DNA of 23,306 bases from positions 1-23,306 of the forward strand of contig UQML01000029.1 in assembly GCA_900542265.1 (NCBI GenBank). The letters run 5' to 3'. The notes beneath the pieces are model-generated. The model was given only the letters and a program-made list of their open reading frames with translations. It was not told the DNA's origin and ran no database searches. Positions 6,705-13,626 of this stretch are shown here, in pieces; the stretch's first letter is position 1, and every line of letters starts with the position of its first letter. This DNA is from an uncultured Eggerthella sp. (GTDB lineage Bacteria > Actinomycetota > Coriobacteriia > Coriobacteriales > Eggerthellaceae). Both the position numbers and the translations under genes were made by a program.

Positions 6705-7922
6705 ATGGCAGCAGGAAAATCAGTAGGAGCGTTCCTCAAGAAAAAAGATGTCGAGATTTCTGTCCAGCGGTATTTAATTGATGCACTCTCAGCGATGGCG
6801 CAAGGTCTGTTTGCTTCTTTGTTGATGGGTACGATTCTTGCCACTATTGGCCAGCAGGCAGGCATCTCGCTCCTGGTCGAGATTGGTGACTTTGCTAAAG
6901 CGGCAGCCGGTCCTGCTATGGCAGTGGCAATTGGGTATGCGCTCAAAGCCCCATCACTCGTGTTGTTTTCACTGGTGGCGGTAGGTGCTGCGGCTAACAC
7001 CCTGGGCGGCGCTGGTGGTCCATTGGCGGTACTTGTGGTGGCTATCATCGCGGCGGAGGTAGGTAAACTGGTGGCCGGTGAAACCAAAATTGATATTCTC
7101 GTGACACCCTTTGTCACCATCATGATTGGTTGCGTGTGCTCGTTTGCCTTTGCGCCAGGGATTGGCGCGGGTGCATCCTGGGTTGGCGGCATCATCATGT
7201 GGGCGACTGATTTGCAACCGTTCTTGATGGGTATTATTGTGTCGGTTGTCGTAGGAATTTGTTTGACGCTTCCTATCTCATCAGCGGCGATTTGTGCTGC
7301 CCTGTCTTTGACGGGTCTTGCGGGTGGCGCAGCGCTCGCGGGTTGTTGCGCGCAGATGGTGGGCTTTGCCGTCATGAGTTTTAAAGAAAATAAGTGGGGT
7401 GGCTTGATCTCACAAGGCATTGGCACGTCCATGCTCCAGATGGGCAACATCATCAAAAATCCCCGCATTTGGATTCCGCCTACCTTGGCTTCTGCCATCA
7501 CTGGTCCCATCGCCACCTGTATTTTCCAACTTAAAATGAACGGTGCTGCCATTGCTTCAGGTATGGGTACCTGTGGATTTGTTGGTCCCATCGGTGTCTA
7601 CACCGGCTGGATTAACGATATGGCCGCCGGTACCATGACTGCCATTACCGTGTTCGACTGGATCGGGCTGGTGCTCATCTGCTTCATTTTGCCCGCTATC
7701 CTGACCTGGATTTTTGGCATCTGGTTTAGGCGCATGGGCTGGATCAAACCAGGGGATCTCCTCCTCGAGTCCGTGGAAGCTGCGCTTGAAGCACAAGCTT
7801 CTGGCGAGGACGGTAAAGGCAATGGTTTTGGCGATGAGGGGGATGCGCTCACTCGTTCTTCCCAAGGTACTGCAGGCGCCCAAAGTCAGGGCGCTCAAGG
7901 TGCTCCGAAAGCGACGGCATAG
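6705..7922 (+). CDS. PTS EIIC-like membrane transporter (PTS_EIIC_2 family)
   Basis: A 405-aa polytopic membrane protein with about ten hydrophobic segments rich in Gly/Ala. Segments such as SVQRYLIDALSAMAQGLF, TPFVTIMIG, and QMGNIIKNPRIWIPPT followed by ASAITGPI are typical of the PTS EIIC-like family known as PTS_EIIC_2 (recognised from memory). In the PTS, EIIC forms the sugar channel and needs phosphorylated EIIB and EIIA. Neither is fused here nor found nearby, so substrate and energy source are open. The last 55 residues are a low-complexity Gly/Ala/Gln/Ser tail. It is the second gene of the yerC operon, and the next start lies 2 bp after its stop, suggesting translational coupling. Family assignment is good; sugar specificity is unknown. 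Confidence 0.85.
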   Translation: MAAGKSVGAFLKKKDVEISVQRYLIDALSAMAQGLFASLLMGTILATIGQQAGISLLVEIGDFAKAAAGPAMAVAIGYALKAPSLVLFSLVAVGAAANTLGGAGGPLAVLVVAIIAAEVGKLVAGETKIDILVTPFVTIMIGCVCSFAFAPGIGAGASWVGGIIMWATDLQPFLMGIIVSVVVGICLTLPISSAAICAALSLTGLAGGAALAGCCAQMVGFAVMSFKENKWGGLISQGIGTSMLQMGNIIKNPRIWIPPTLASAITGPIATCIFQLKMNGAAIASGMGTCGFVGPIGVYTGWINDMAAGTMTAITVFDWIGLVLICFILPAILTWIFGIWFRRMGWIKPGDLLLESVEAALEAQASGEDGKGNGFGDEGDALTRSSQGTAGAQSQGAQGAPKATA

Positions 7923-7924
7923 CG

Positions 7925-8911
7925 ATGGGCTTCACGGAGCGGCAAACGGAGATGTGCGATTCGCGCGCTATAGCGAGCAGCGCGCTCGGCACCAAGTTGG
8001 GTGTGTTGAACGCAAGGCTCGGCAGCAAGGCAAGCAGCAAGCTGGGTATGCTGGTTTGTGCGCTCATGCTCTGTGTGAGTATGCTAGGTGTGGTTGGCGG
8101 GCTAACCGCTTGCGCTCCCCATAGTGTTAGAACAACTGAGGGATACGCGCTGCTCGAAGAAGATAAGCTCTCCGTGATTGCTGCGCTCGATAATCCGCCC
8201 TATGAATACTATGAAGGTTCAACACCGACGGGTTATGGTGTTGCGGTGGTGCAAGAACTTGCTTCGCGTATGGGGCTGGAATGCCAGATCCGTAATTGCG
8301 ATGCCTCCAATCATGAGGAAGGCGTTACCAAATGCCTAACCGCGCTTGAGGATGATACGGCCGATGTCGCGCTTGCATCCTTTACGGCACGCGCGCTTGA
8401 ATCGGCAGATGTGGACTACACGCTTCCGTATTACGAAGCCAACCAGGCAATTCTTGTGAGAAATGACGATGAAGTTATTAAGCGCTCACAGCTTTCTGGT
8501 GATACCTACACTATGGGCGCGTTAGCAAACTCGCTTGCGTATACGTATGCATGCGTGAATGTATCAGAGAATGTAAAGACGTATCGCACGCTGGCGGATT
8601 GCGTTACTGCACTTTCTTCAGGAGAAATAGCCGCGCTCGTGCTTGATGCCAATCAAGCAGATCAGGTGCTTGCTGAACAGCAAGTAGCCGCAGTAGCGGG
8701 AGCGGCTGGAGACGCGGTGGCCGGAGCTGCGGCAGGGGAAGACTCCGCGGGAAAGCCAGTATTTAAAGAGTTGGAGAAAGCCATTACGGCTGATCGGTTT
8801 GTTTTAGCCGTGAGTCGCATCGACACGGGTCTTGCTGATGCCTTAAGCAAAGAGATTAAGGCCATGCAAGATGACGGAACGCTTGAGCGCATCGCCAAAG
8901 AATTCCTCTAA
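7925..8911 (+). CDS. Solute-binding lipoprotein, amino-acid ABC type (SBP_bac_3)
   Basis: An extracytoplasmic binding protein of the family-3 amino-acid type. A hydrophobic segment (MLVCALMLCVSMLGVVGGL) ends in a lipobox LTAC with Cys63 as the lipidation site. The mature part has family marks: LSVIAALDNPPYEYYE, GYGVAVVQELASRMGL, DVALASFTAR, VDYTLPYYEANQAILVR and a closing helix AMQDDGTLERIAKEFL. Residues about 254-275 are an Ala/Gly insert (AGAAGDAVAGAAAG) in the second lobe, unusual for the fold. The region before the lipobox is long (about 40 residues), so the true start may be later; ATG 7955 or GTG 8003 are options, none with a clear ribosome site. It is third in the yerC-EIIC operon. No ABC permease or ATPase gene is present, so it may serve a transporter elsewhere or be a sensor. 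Confidence 0.85.
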   Translation: MGFTERQTEMCDSRAIASSALGTKLGVLNARLGSKASSKLGMLVCALMLCVSMLGVVGGLTACAPHSVRTTEGYALLEEDKLSVIAALDNPPYEYYEGSTPTGYGVAVVQELASRMGLECQIRNCDASNHEEGVTKCLTALEDDTADVALASFTARALESADVDYTLPYYEANQAILVRNDDEVIKRSQLSGDTYTMGALANSLAYTYACVNVSENVKTYRTLADCVTALSSGEIAALVLDANQADQVLAEQQVAAVAGAAGDAVAGAAAGEDSAGKPVFKELEKAITADRFVLAVSRIDTGLADALSKEIKAMQDDGTLERIAKEFL

Positions 8912-8937
8912 CCAAAGAATACCTCTAAAAAATAAAC

Positions 8938-9684
8938 CTAAAAATCAAAGGCCTGGGCGATGTCGCACGTCAGGCACAGGTCAGCCTGCTTGTCGAACGG
9001 GGTAGGCGTGTGATTGACGATGATCAGATGGTCGCCTGAGAAGTACTGCAAGAATCCCGCCGCAGGATAGACGGTGAGGCTTGTGCCGCCAACAATGAGG
9101 ATGTCGGAGTGACCGATGGCTTCGACCGCTTTCTCAATCACATCCGGGTTAAGTGGCTCCTCATAGAGAACGACATCGGGACGAATTATCCCGTCGCAGA
9201 GCGAACAGCGCGGCACATCGGTAGTGGCCATGATATCGTCGAGAGAATAGGTTGCGCCACACTTCATGCAGTAATATTTGTGCGCTGATCCATGAAGCTC
9301 ATAGACTTTTCTTGACCCCGCTTCTTGATGAAGTCCATCGATATTTTGTGTAACGACACCACGCACTTTGCCCTCATGCTCAAGTTGTACGAGTTTGATG
9401 TGCGCTTGATTAGGCTTAGCGTTTGGGAAGATCATCTTGGCGCGATAAAAATCATAAAACGCTTGCGGATGCTCCATGAAAAACGAGTGACTTACAATAA
9501 CCTCGGGCTGGTACGGATATTGTTCATTAAAGATTCCTGTGGCACTTCTAAAATCCGGGATGCCTGAAGCTGTTGACACGCCTGCACCGCCAAAGAAGCA
9601 AATGCTTTCCGGTTTTGCTTTGTCGATGAGGTTGTGGAAGACCTCGAGATTGCGTTGTGTATCGTGCTCGTTTTGGCTGCTCAT
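8938..9684 (-). CDS. cobB: NAD-dependent protein deacylase (sirtuin)
   Basis: Removes acyl groups from lysine side chains using NAD+, giving nicotinamide and O-acyl-ADP-ribose. The 248-aa protein has the full Sir2 core: the NAD motif GAGVSTASGIPDFRS (about 33-47), TQNIDGLH (112-119), catalytic His131 in ELHGS, zinc cysteines 139, 142, 160 and 163 (CxxC-x17-CxxC), and GTSLTVYPA (200-208). All key residues are present. The ATG at 9684 is preceded on the minus strand by AGGAG with 6-nt spacing. It is convergent with the binding-protein operon, with only 26 bp between stops and no obvious terminator, and divergent from the ATPase gene across the 38-bp repeats. Whether the acyl preference is acetyl, succinyl or other cannot be read with confidence. 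Confidence 0.95.
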   Translation of the reverse strand: MSSQNEHDTQRNLEVFHNLIDKAKPESICFFGGAGVSTASGIPDFRSATGIFNEQYPYQPEVIVSHSFFMEHPQAFYDFYRAKMIFPNAKPNQAHIKLVQLEHEGKVRGVVTQNIDGLHQEAGSRKVYELHGSAHKYYCMKCGATYSLDDIMATTDVPRCSLCDGIIRPDVVLYEEPLNPDVIEKAVEAIGHSDILIVGGTSLTVYPAAGFLQYFSGDHLIIVNHTPTPFDKQADLCLTCDIAQAFDF

Positions 9685-9760
9685 GGGATTCTCCTGATTG
9701 TTTTTAATGTGGATATATACAAAGCTTCAACGTGTATAAACAAACATCTTATAAACCTTA

Positions 9761-9849
9761 CAAAATGATAGGTAAACCTCGCAAAATGTTAAAATCAACA
9801 AAATGATAGGTAAACCTCGCAAAATGTTAAAATCAACAAAATGATAGGT
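9761..9849 (+). repeat. 38-bp tandem repeat, 2 full copies plus a partial third
   Basis: Two identical 38-bp units (9761-9798 and 9799-9836) each begin CAAAATGATAGGTAAACCT, and a third copy keeps its first 13 bases (9837-9849) before diverging. Within the unit, TAAACCT-NN-CAAAATG recurs, and a diverged copy of it at 9752-9767 leads in. AGGTAAACCT is nearly self-complementary. The array sits in the divergent spacer between the sirtuin and the DUF4143 ATPase, about 70 bp upstream of the latter's start. Confidence 0.9.
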
Positions 9850-9916
9850 TAATTTATCGACAGAATTCCTTATGAGAAAGTCTTGTTAATAGAATAGATG
9901 AAGAAGGGCTGTAAAA

Positions 9917-11095
9917 ATGTTCGAGCGGGATATCGTAACAACTTTGCAAAAACGTTTGTCTGAACCGAGAAAATTTATTCAAATTGTCGTAGGTCCAAGA
10001 CAGACGGGAAAAAGTACTGCAGTCTATCAAGCGCTTGAAAAAATAAAGTCGCCCATAGTTCAATTCTCTTTTGATCGTCCGCGTGATCAGAATGCTAAAC
10101 GCTTAGAAAAAGTTTGGGATGAAGCTCGTTTATTGTTGGTTGATTCTGATGAGGTGGTTTTGTCACTTGATGAAGTTCAGAAAGTCCCTGATTGGTCTTC
10201 AACTGTAAAATACTTATGGGATAACGACACGTTTAACAAAAGAAATATCAAGGTGATTTTAACGGGATCGTCTGCGCTCACCATTAAAAGCGGTATGGCG
10301 GAATCACTCAAAGGAAGATATGAGGAAATCCAATCAACCCAATGGACGTTTTCTGAATGCAGTGAAGCGTTTGGGTATTCATTAGATGATTTTTTGTTCT
10401 TCGGTGGCTATCCGGGATCTGCTCCGCTTATTGATGATGTGGATAGATGGTTTGCATATATGCATGACTCCATTATTGAACCAACATTAATGCAAGATGT
10501 TTTGGAAATGGAAACGGTTCGTAAGCCTGCGGTATTGCGTGCACTTTTTGAGATTGGTGCTGCATATTCGTCACAAGAAATATCTTACAGAAAATTGTTA
10601 GGTCAATTGGATGATAAGGGTAATACGGAGACGATTTCCTATTACTTAACCTTGCTGTCTCATGCGGGAATGTTGTCAGGATTAAAAAAATACGACAATA
10701 AACTCATTCGATCCAAAAGCAGTTCTCCAAGATTAATGGTGCATGATACTTCATTAATGACGGCAACGCTTGAGGTTTCTCCTGAAATATTAATGAAGGA
10801 TAAAGCAACGAGGGGTCATTTAGTTGAAAGTGCTGTGGGGGCATATCTTATCGGACGCTCAATGGTGGATCGCTTCTCTCTTTATTGGTGGAGAGAACGA
10901 GATGCGGAGGTTGACTTCGTAATTACGAAAGGGAAGAAAGTAACGGCGCTTGAGGTTAAAAGTGGCCGCGTGAAAAACATTAAAGGGCTCGGTGTATTTG
11001 TTAGTAAGTTTCCAGGAACATACTCTATGGTTATAGGATCCGATACCTGCCCGCTTGATGAGTTCCTTTTAGGAAATGTTCCTTTGTTCCAGTAG
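9917..11095 (+). CDS. AAA-type ATPase of the DUF4143 family
   Basis: A 392-aa protein of the bacterial/archaeal AAA_14-DUF4143 group, whose cellular role is not well defined. The ATPase half has Walker A GPRQTGKS (26-33), Walker B VVLSLDE with Asp85-Glu86 and a sensor LTGSS (115-119), followed by SLKGRYEE, a family hallmark. The C-terminal half ends with EVDFVITKGKKVTALEVKSG. That carries the acid-x(n)-ExK pattern of a PD-(D/E)xK nuclease-like fold, so a nucleic-acid role is possible but not shown. The ATG at 9917 is preceded by AAGAAGGGC. The gene is clearly AT-richer than its neighbours and stands alone, with tandem repeats upstream and a terminator downstream. It looks horizontally acquired. 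Such genes come in many copies per genome and are often strain-specific. No toxin or antitoxin partner is visible. Confidence 0.92.
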   Translation: MFERDIVTTLQKRLSEPRKFIQIVVGPRQTGKSTAVYQALEKIKSPIVQFSFDRPRDQNAKRLEKVWDEARLLLVDSDEVVLSLDEVQKVPDWSSTVKYLWDNDTFNKRNIKVILTGSSALTIKSGMAESLKGRYEEIQSTQWTFSECSEAFGYSLDDFLFFGGYPGSAPLIDDVDRWFAYMHDSIIEPTLMQDVLEMETVRKPAVLRALFEIGAAYSSQEISYRKLLGQLDDKGNTETISYYLTLLSHAGMLSGLKKYDNKLIRSKSSSPRLMVHDTSLMTATLEVSPEILMKDKATRGHLVESAVGAYLIGRSMVDRFSLYWWRERDAEVDFVITKGKKVTALEVKSGRVKNIKGLGVFVSKFPGTYSMVIGSDTCPLDEFLLGNVPLFQ

Positions 11096-11140
11096 TGGTT
11101 CATCGTCCGTTGGCCCCATCGCCATACTTATATTAAACAA

Positions 11141-11171
11141 AAACACCCCGCTCGTCGTGAACGGGGTGTTT
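11141..11171. terminator. Intrinsic terminator, mainly for rubrerythrin (minus), perhaps bidirectional
   Basis: AAACACCCCG (11141-11150) and CGGGGTGTTT (11162-11171) form a perfect 10-bp stem with an 11-nt loop. On the minus strand it is followed by TTGTTT, a usable U-rich tail, and lies about 84 bp past the rubrerythrin stop. On the plus strand only the TTT within the stem is present, so termination of the ATPase gene here is less sure. Confidence 0.85.
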
Positions 11172-11254
11172 GCGTGCCTTGCATGAAGTTCGCAGAATCT
11201 TCCATAGGTTCTTTGAGATATCCTGTAGAAGAATCGACCTACGTAAAAAGCGGC

Positions 11255-11869
11255 TTAGAACTGGGTAAACTTGTCTGCAGGGGTGAAGCAGATAGGGCAC
11301 TTATCGAAGTCATCGCCCTTGTGGATGTAACCACAGATGGGGCAGAGATAGTAGTGCTCGTTGTCTGGGTTGTCGATATTGTTGTAAGCGTTCAGGTAGC
11401 GCTCTGCATGATATGCTTCAGCAAGCTTAGCGCGGGTGAAGACAAACTCAGCTTTGGTGTTACCCTCTTCTTGAGCCTTCTTGATGAAAGAAGGATACAT
11501 ATCAGAGGTTTCGTACATCTCACCATAAGCAGAAGAAATCAAGTCAAGGTCGAGCTCGGTGCCAGCTACGTAGTCAGCAACAGGCTTTGGCCACTCAGGA
11601 TCAGCTTCCTGAACCAACTTATATTCCATGGCGATGTGAATCTGCTCTGCAGCAGAGGTTGCACGCCACAAACGAGCTAATTGCTCGTAGTCCTTTTGCT
11701 CAGCGAGCTCAGCGCATGCAGCATATTTTGCAGATGCACCCGTTTCACCGGTAACAGCAGCCTTAAGATTATCAAGTGAAGTGCCAACCTCAGTCTGAGC
11801 GTCAGCCACAATGTTGAAGTTGTGGGAGTTCTCAGCGGTAGGGAGGACATCGCGTACTTGTTGAGTCAT
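11255..11869 (-). CDS. Rubrerythrin
   Basis: Non-haem diiron peroxidase that reduces hydrogen peroxide in anaerobes, fed electrons through rubredoxin or its own C-terminal iron site. The 204-aa protein has a ferritin-like four-helix domain (about 20-165) with likely iron ligands Glu42, Glu75 and His78 (AAEQIH), Glu117/Glu120 (GEMYE), and Glu151 and His154 (AEAYHAE). A rubredoxin-like domain follows with Cys176, Cys179, Cys191 and Cys194 (CPIC-x11-CPIC). This is the classic two-domain order. The start at 11869 has only a weak purine-rich ribosome site (GAGAGATGG). It is a single-gene unit ending in the terminator at 11141, divergent from the aminopeptidase. It indicates an anaerobic lifestyle. 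The exact subfamily is uncertain, but the function is well supported. Confidence 0.93.
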   Translation of the reverse strand: MTQQVRDVLPTAENSHNFNIVADAQTEVGTSLDNLKAAVTGETGASAKYAACAELAEQKDYEQLARLWRATSAAEQIHIAMEYKLVQEADPEWPKPVADYVAGTELDLDLISSAYGEMYETSDMYPSFIKKAQEEGNTKAEFVFTRAKLAEAYHAERYLNAYNNIDNPDNEHYYLCPICGYIHKGDDFDKCPICFTPADKFTQF

Positions 11870-12069
11870 GTTCTACCATCTCTCTTTCCATATAGTATTG
11901 AGTGATTATGAGATAGGGATATGATACTAAAAAGACTCCACCTATGGTGAAAACATTTTCAGATAAAGAGTTTATCTCGCAACTCTGTCATCATCTAGTT
12001 ACCAAACTTGTGGTGAAATAGAAAACGATAAGCATAAACGATAAAAATCCAGCGGAAGAGAAGGTTGGT

Positions 12070-13527
12070 ATGGAAAGAGACATTGCTTGGAAATCATTAA
12101 CGGATGTACAAAATGAAGAACTTATAGCGGTGACGGATCAGTATCGCACCTTTATTTCAGAATGCAAGACAGAGCGTTTGTGTACGCGTCGCGCTGTTGA
12201 AATGGCGGAAGCTGCAGGATATAAAGATCTTACCGCGCTGCGCAACGACGCAGCTACTTTGAAGCCAGGCGACAAGGTATATGCCACCAATGCAGGTAAG
12301 GCAATTATGCTCGTTCAGCTTGGTGAGGATACGCTTGAGTCGGGTATGAATATTTTGGGTGCTCACATTGACTCGCCTCGCTTGGACATTAAGCAAAATC
12401 CCGTATATGAGTCGCATGACTTCGCGTTTTTGGACACGCATTATTACGGTGGTATTAAGGCCTATCAGTGGGTAACTATGCCCCTTGCCCTCTATGGAGT
12501 CGTAGCGCTGAAAGATGGCAGTGTCGTGGATATTTCTTTAGGCGATGGAGCCGATGATCCAGTGCTGGTCATTACCGACTTGTTGCCCCACTTAGGCGCT
12601 GAGCAAATGAAAAAGACTGGCGACTCGCTTATTGAAGGTGAGGCGCTCGATATCCTGGTTGGATCTAAGCCGTTGCTTGTTGAGGCTGACAAGGCAGAAG
12701 AGGCGGAAAAAGTAGCAAAGGCCGATGAGGCAACGTATGCGGATAAGCTTTATGCGATGGGCTTAAAAGAAGCGGTCAAAGCTCGCCTGCTTTCTATTCT
12801 GCATGAAACCTACGGTATTGAAGAAGAGGACTTCCTCTCAGCTGAGCTTGAGGTAGTTCCTGCAGGAGCGGCGCGTGATTGTGGCCTTGATCGCTCCATG
12901 GTTGTGGGCTACGGCCAAGATGACCGTGTTTGCGCATTCACCTCCCTTTTGGCTCAGCTCGATGTTGAGGCTCCCAAGCGTACATCTGTCACCATTCTTG
13001 TTGATAAAGAAGAAATTGGCTCCGTTGGCGCAACGGGTATGACAAGCGTATTCTTTGAAAATACCGTCGCTGAAATTATGGATATGGCAGGCGAGACAGG
13101 TAATTTGGCGCTGCGTCATGCGCTAGCAAATTCCTGCATGCTTTCCTCTGATGTTTCAGCTGCTTTTGACCCCGCCTACCCATCCGTGTTTGAGACCAAG
13201 AATACGGCCTTTGCAGGACGCGGTCTTGTGTTCAACAAGTTTACGGGTGCGCGTGGTAAGTCAGGCTCGAATGATGCCAACGCTGAATACATTGCAAAGC
13301 TCCGCCGCATTATGGATGATGCAGGCGTGAAATATCAGACGGCTGAGCTTGGTCGTGTTAATGCGGGTGGCGGCGGAACGATTGCTTACATTCCTGCAAA
13401 ATATGGCATGGATGTTATTGACTCGGGTGTTGCGGTGCTCTCGATGCACTCTCCTTGGGAAGTGACCTCAAAAGTTGATATTTATGAGGCTTATTTGGGC
13501 TATAAAGCATTCTTGCGTGCTGAGTAA
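12070..13527 (+). CDS. M18-family aminopeptidase
   Basis: Cytoplasmic dinuclear-zinc aminopeptidase of family M18 (aspartyl aminopeptidase/Lap4-like) that trims N-terminal residues from peptides. The 485 aa are normal for the family. Metal and catalytic positions are visible: GAHIDSPRLD with His99 and Asp101, DKEEIGSVGATG with Glu314/Glu315 as the general base/ligand pair, SSDVSAAFDP with Asp361, and MHSPWEV with His460. GKSGSNDANAEY is another family segment. The middle (about residues 165-260) is the oligomerisation insert, here rich in Ala/Glu/Lys. GAGAAGG stands a few bases before ATG 12070. The stop at 13527 is followed at once by the recurrent decamer CCCCATCGCC and the guaB promoter, so guaB is probably separately expressed. 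Specificity for Asp/Glu or for neutral residues cannot be told from sequence. Confidence 0.93.
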   Translation: MERDIAWKSLTDVQNEELIAVTDQYRTFISECKTERLCTRRAVEMAEAAGYKDLTALRNDAATLKPGDKVYATNAGKAIMLVQLGEDTLESGMNILGAHIDSPRLDIKQNPVYESHDFAFLDTHYYGGIKAYQWVTMPLALYGVVALKDGSVVDISLGDGADDPVLVITDLLPHLGAEQMKKTGDSLIEGEALDILVGSKPLLVEADKAEEAEKVAKADEATYADKLYAMGLKEAVKARLLSILHETYGIEEEDFLSAELEVVPAGAARDCGLDRSMVVGYGQDDRVCAFTSLLAQLDVEAPKRTSVTILVDKEEIGSVGATGMTSVFFENTVAEIMDMAGETGNLALRHALANSCMLSSDVSAAFDPAYPSVFETKNTAFAGRGLVFNKFTGARGKSGSNDANAEYIAKLRRIMDDAGVKYQTAELGRVNAGGGGTIAYIPAKYGMDVIDSGVAVLSMHSPWEVTSKVDIYEAYLGYKAFLRAE

Positions 13528-13552
13528 ACCCCATCGCCAAATTGAAAGAACA

Positions 13553-13576
13553 GAACCCTTAAGTTGGTTCTATACT
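13553..13576 (+). promoter_or_regulatory. guaB promoter with palindromic operator candidate
   Basis: GAACC (13553-13557) and GGTTC (13566-13570) are inverted around CTTAAGTT. TATACT (13571-13576), a good -10 box, follows directly. The palindrome would lie in the -35 to -10 spacer, a usual place for a repressor site. TTGAAA at 13542-13547 is too far (23 bp) to be a standard -35. Confidence 0.45.
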
Positions 13577-13626
13577 GATGACACCCAAAACGCGAGAAGA
13601 CACGAGGAAGAAGATAGGAGTTACCC

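Noticed and set aside
6689..7591. 300-codon ORF on the minus strand opposite the EIIC gene
   Set aside because: It is the antisense shadow of a GC-rich membrane gene; the plus-strand frame has clear family motifs and operon spacing.
9761..9849. CRISPR array
   Set aside because: The units are directly tandem, with identical content and no unique spacers, and no cas genes are nearby.
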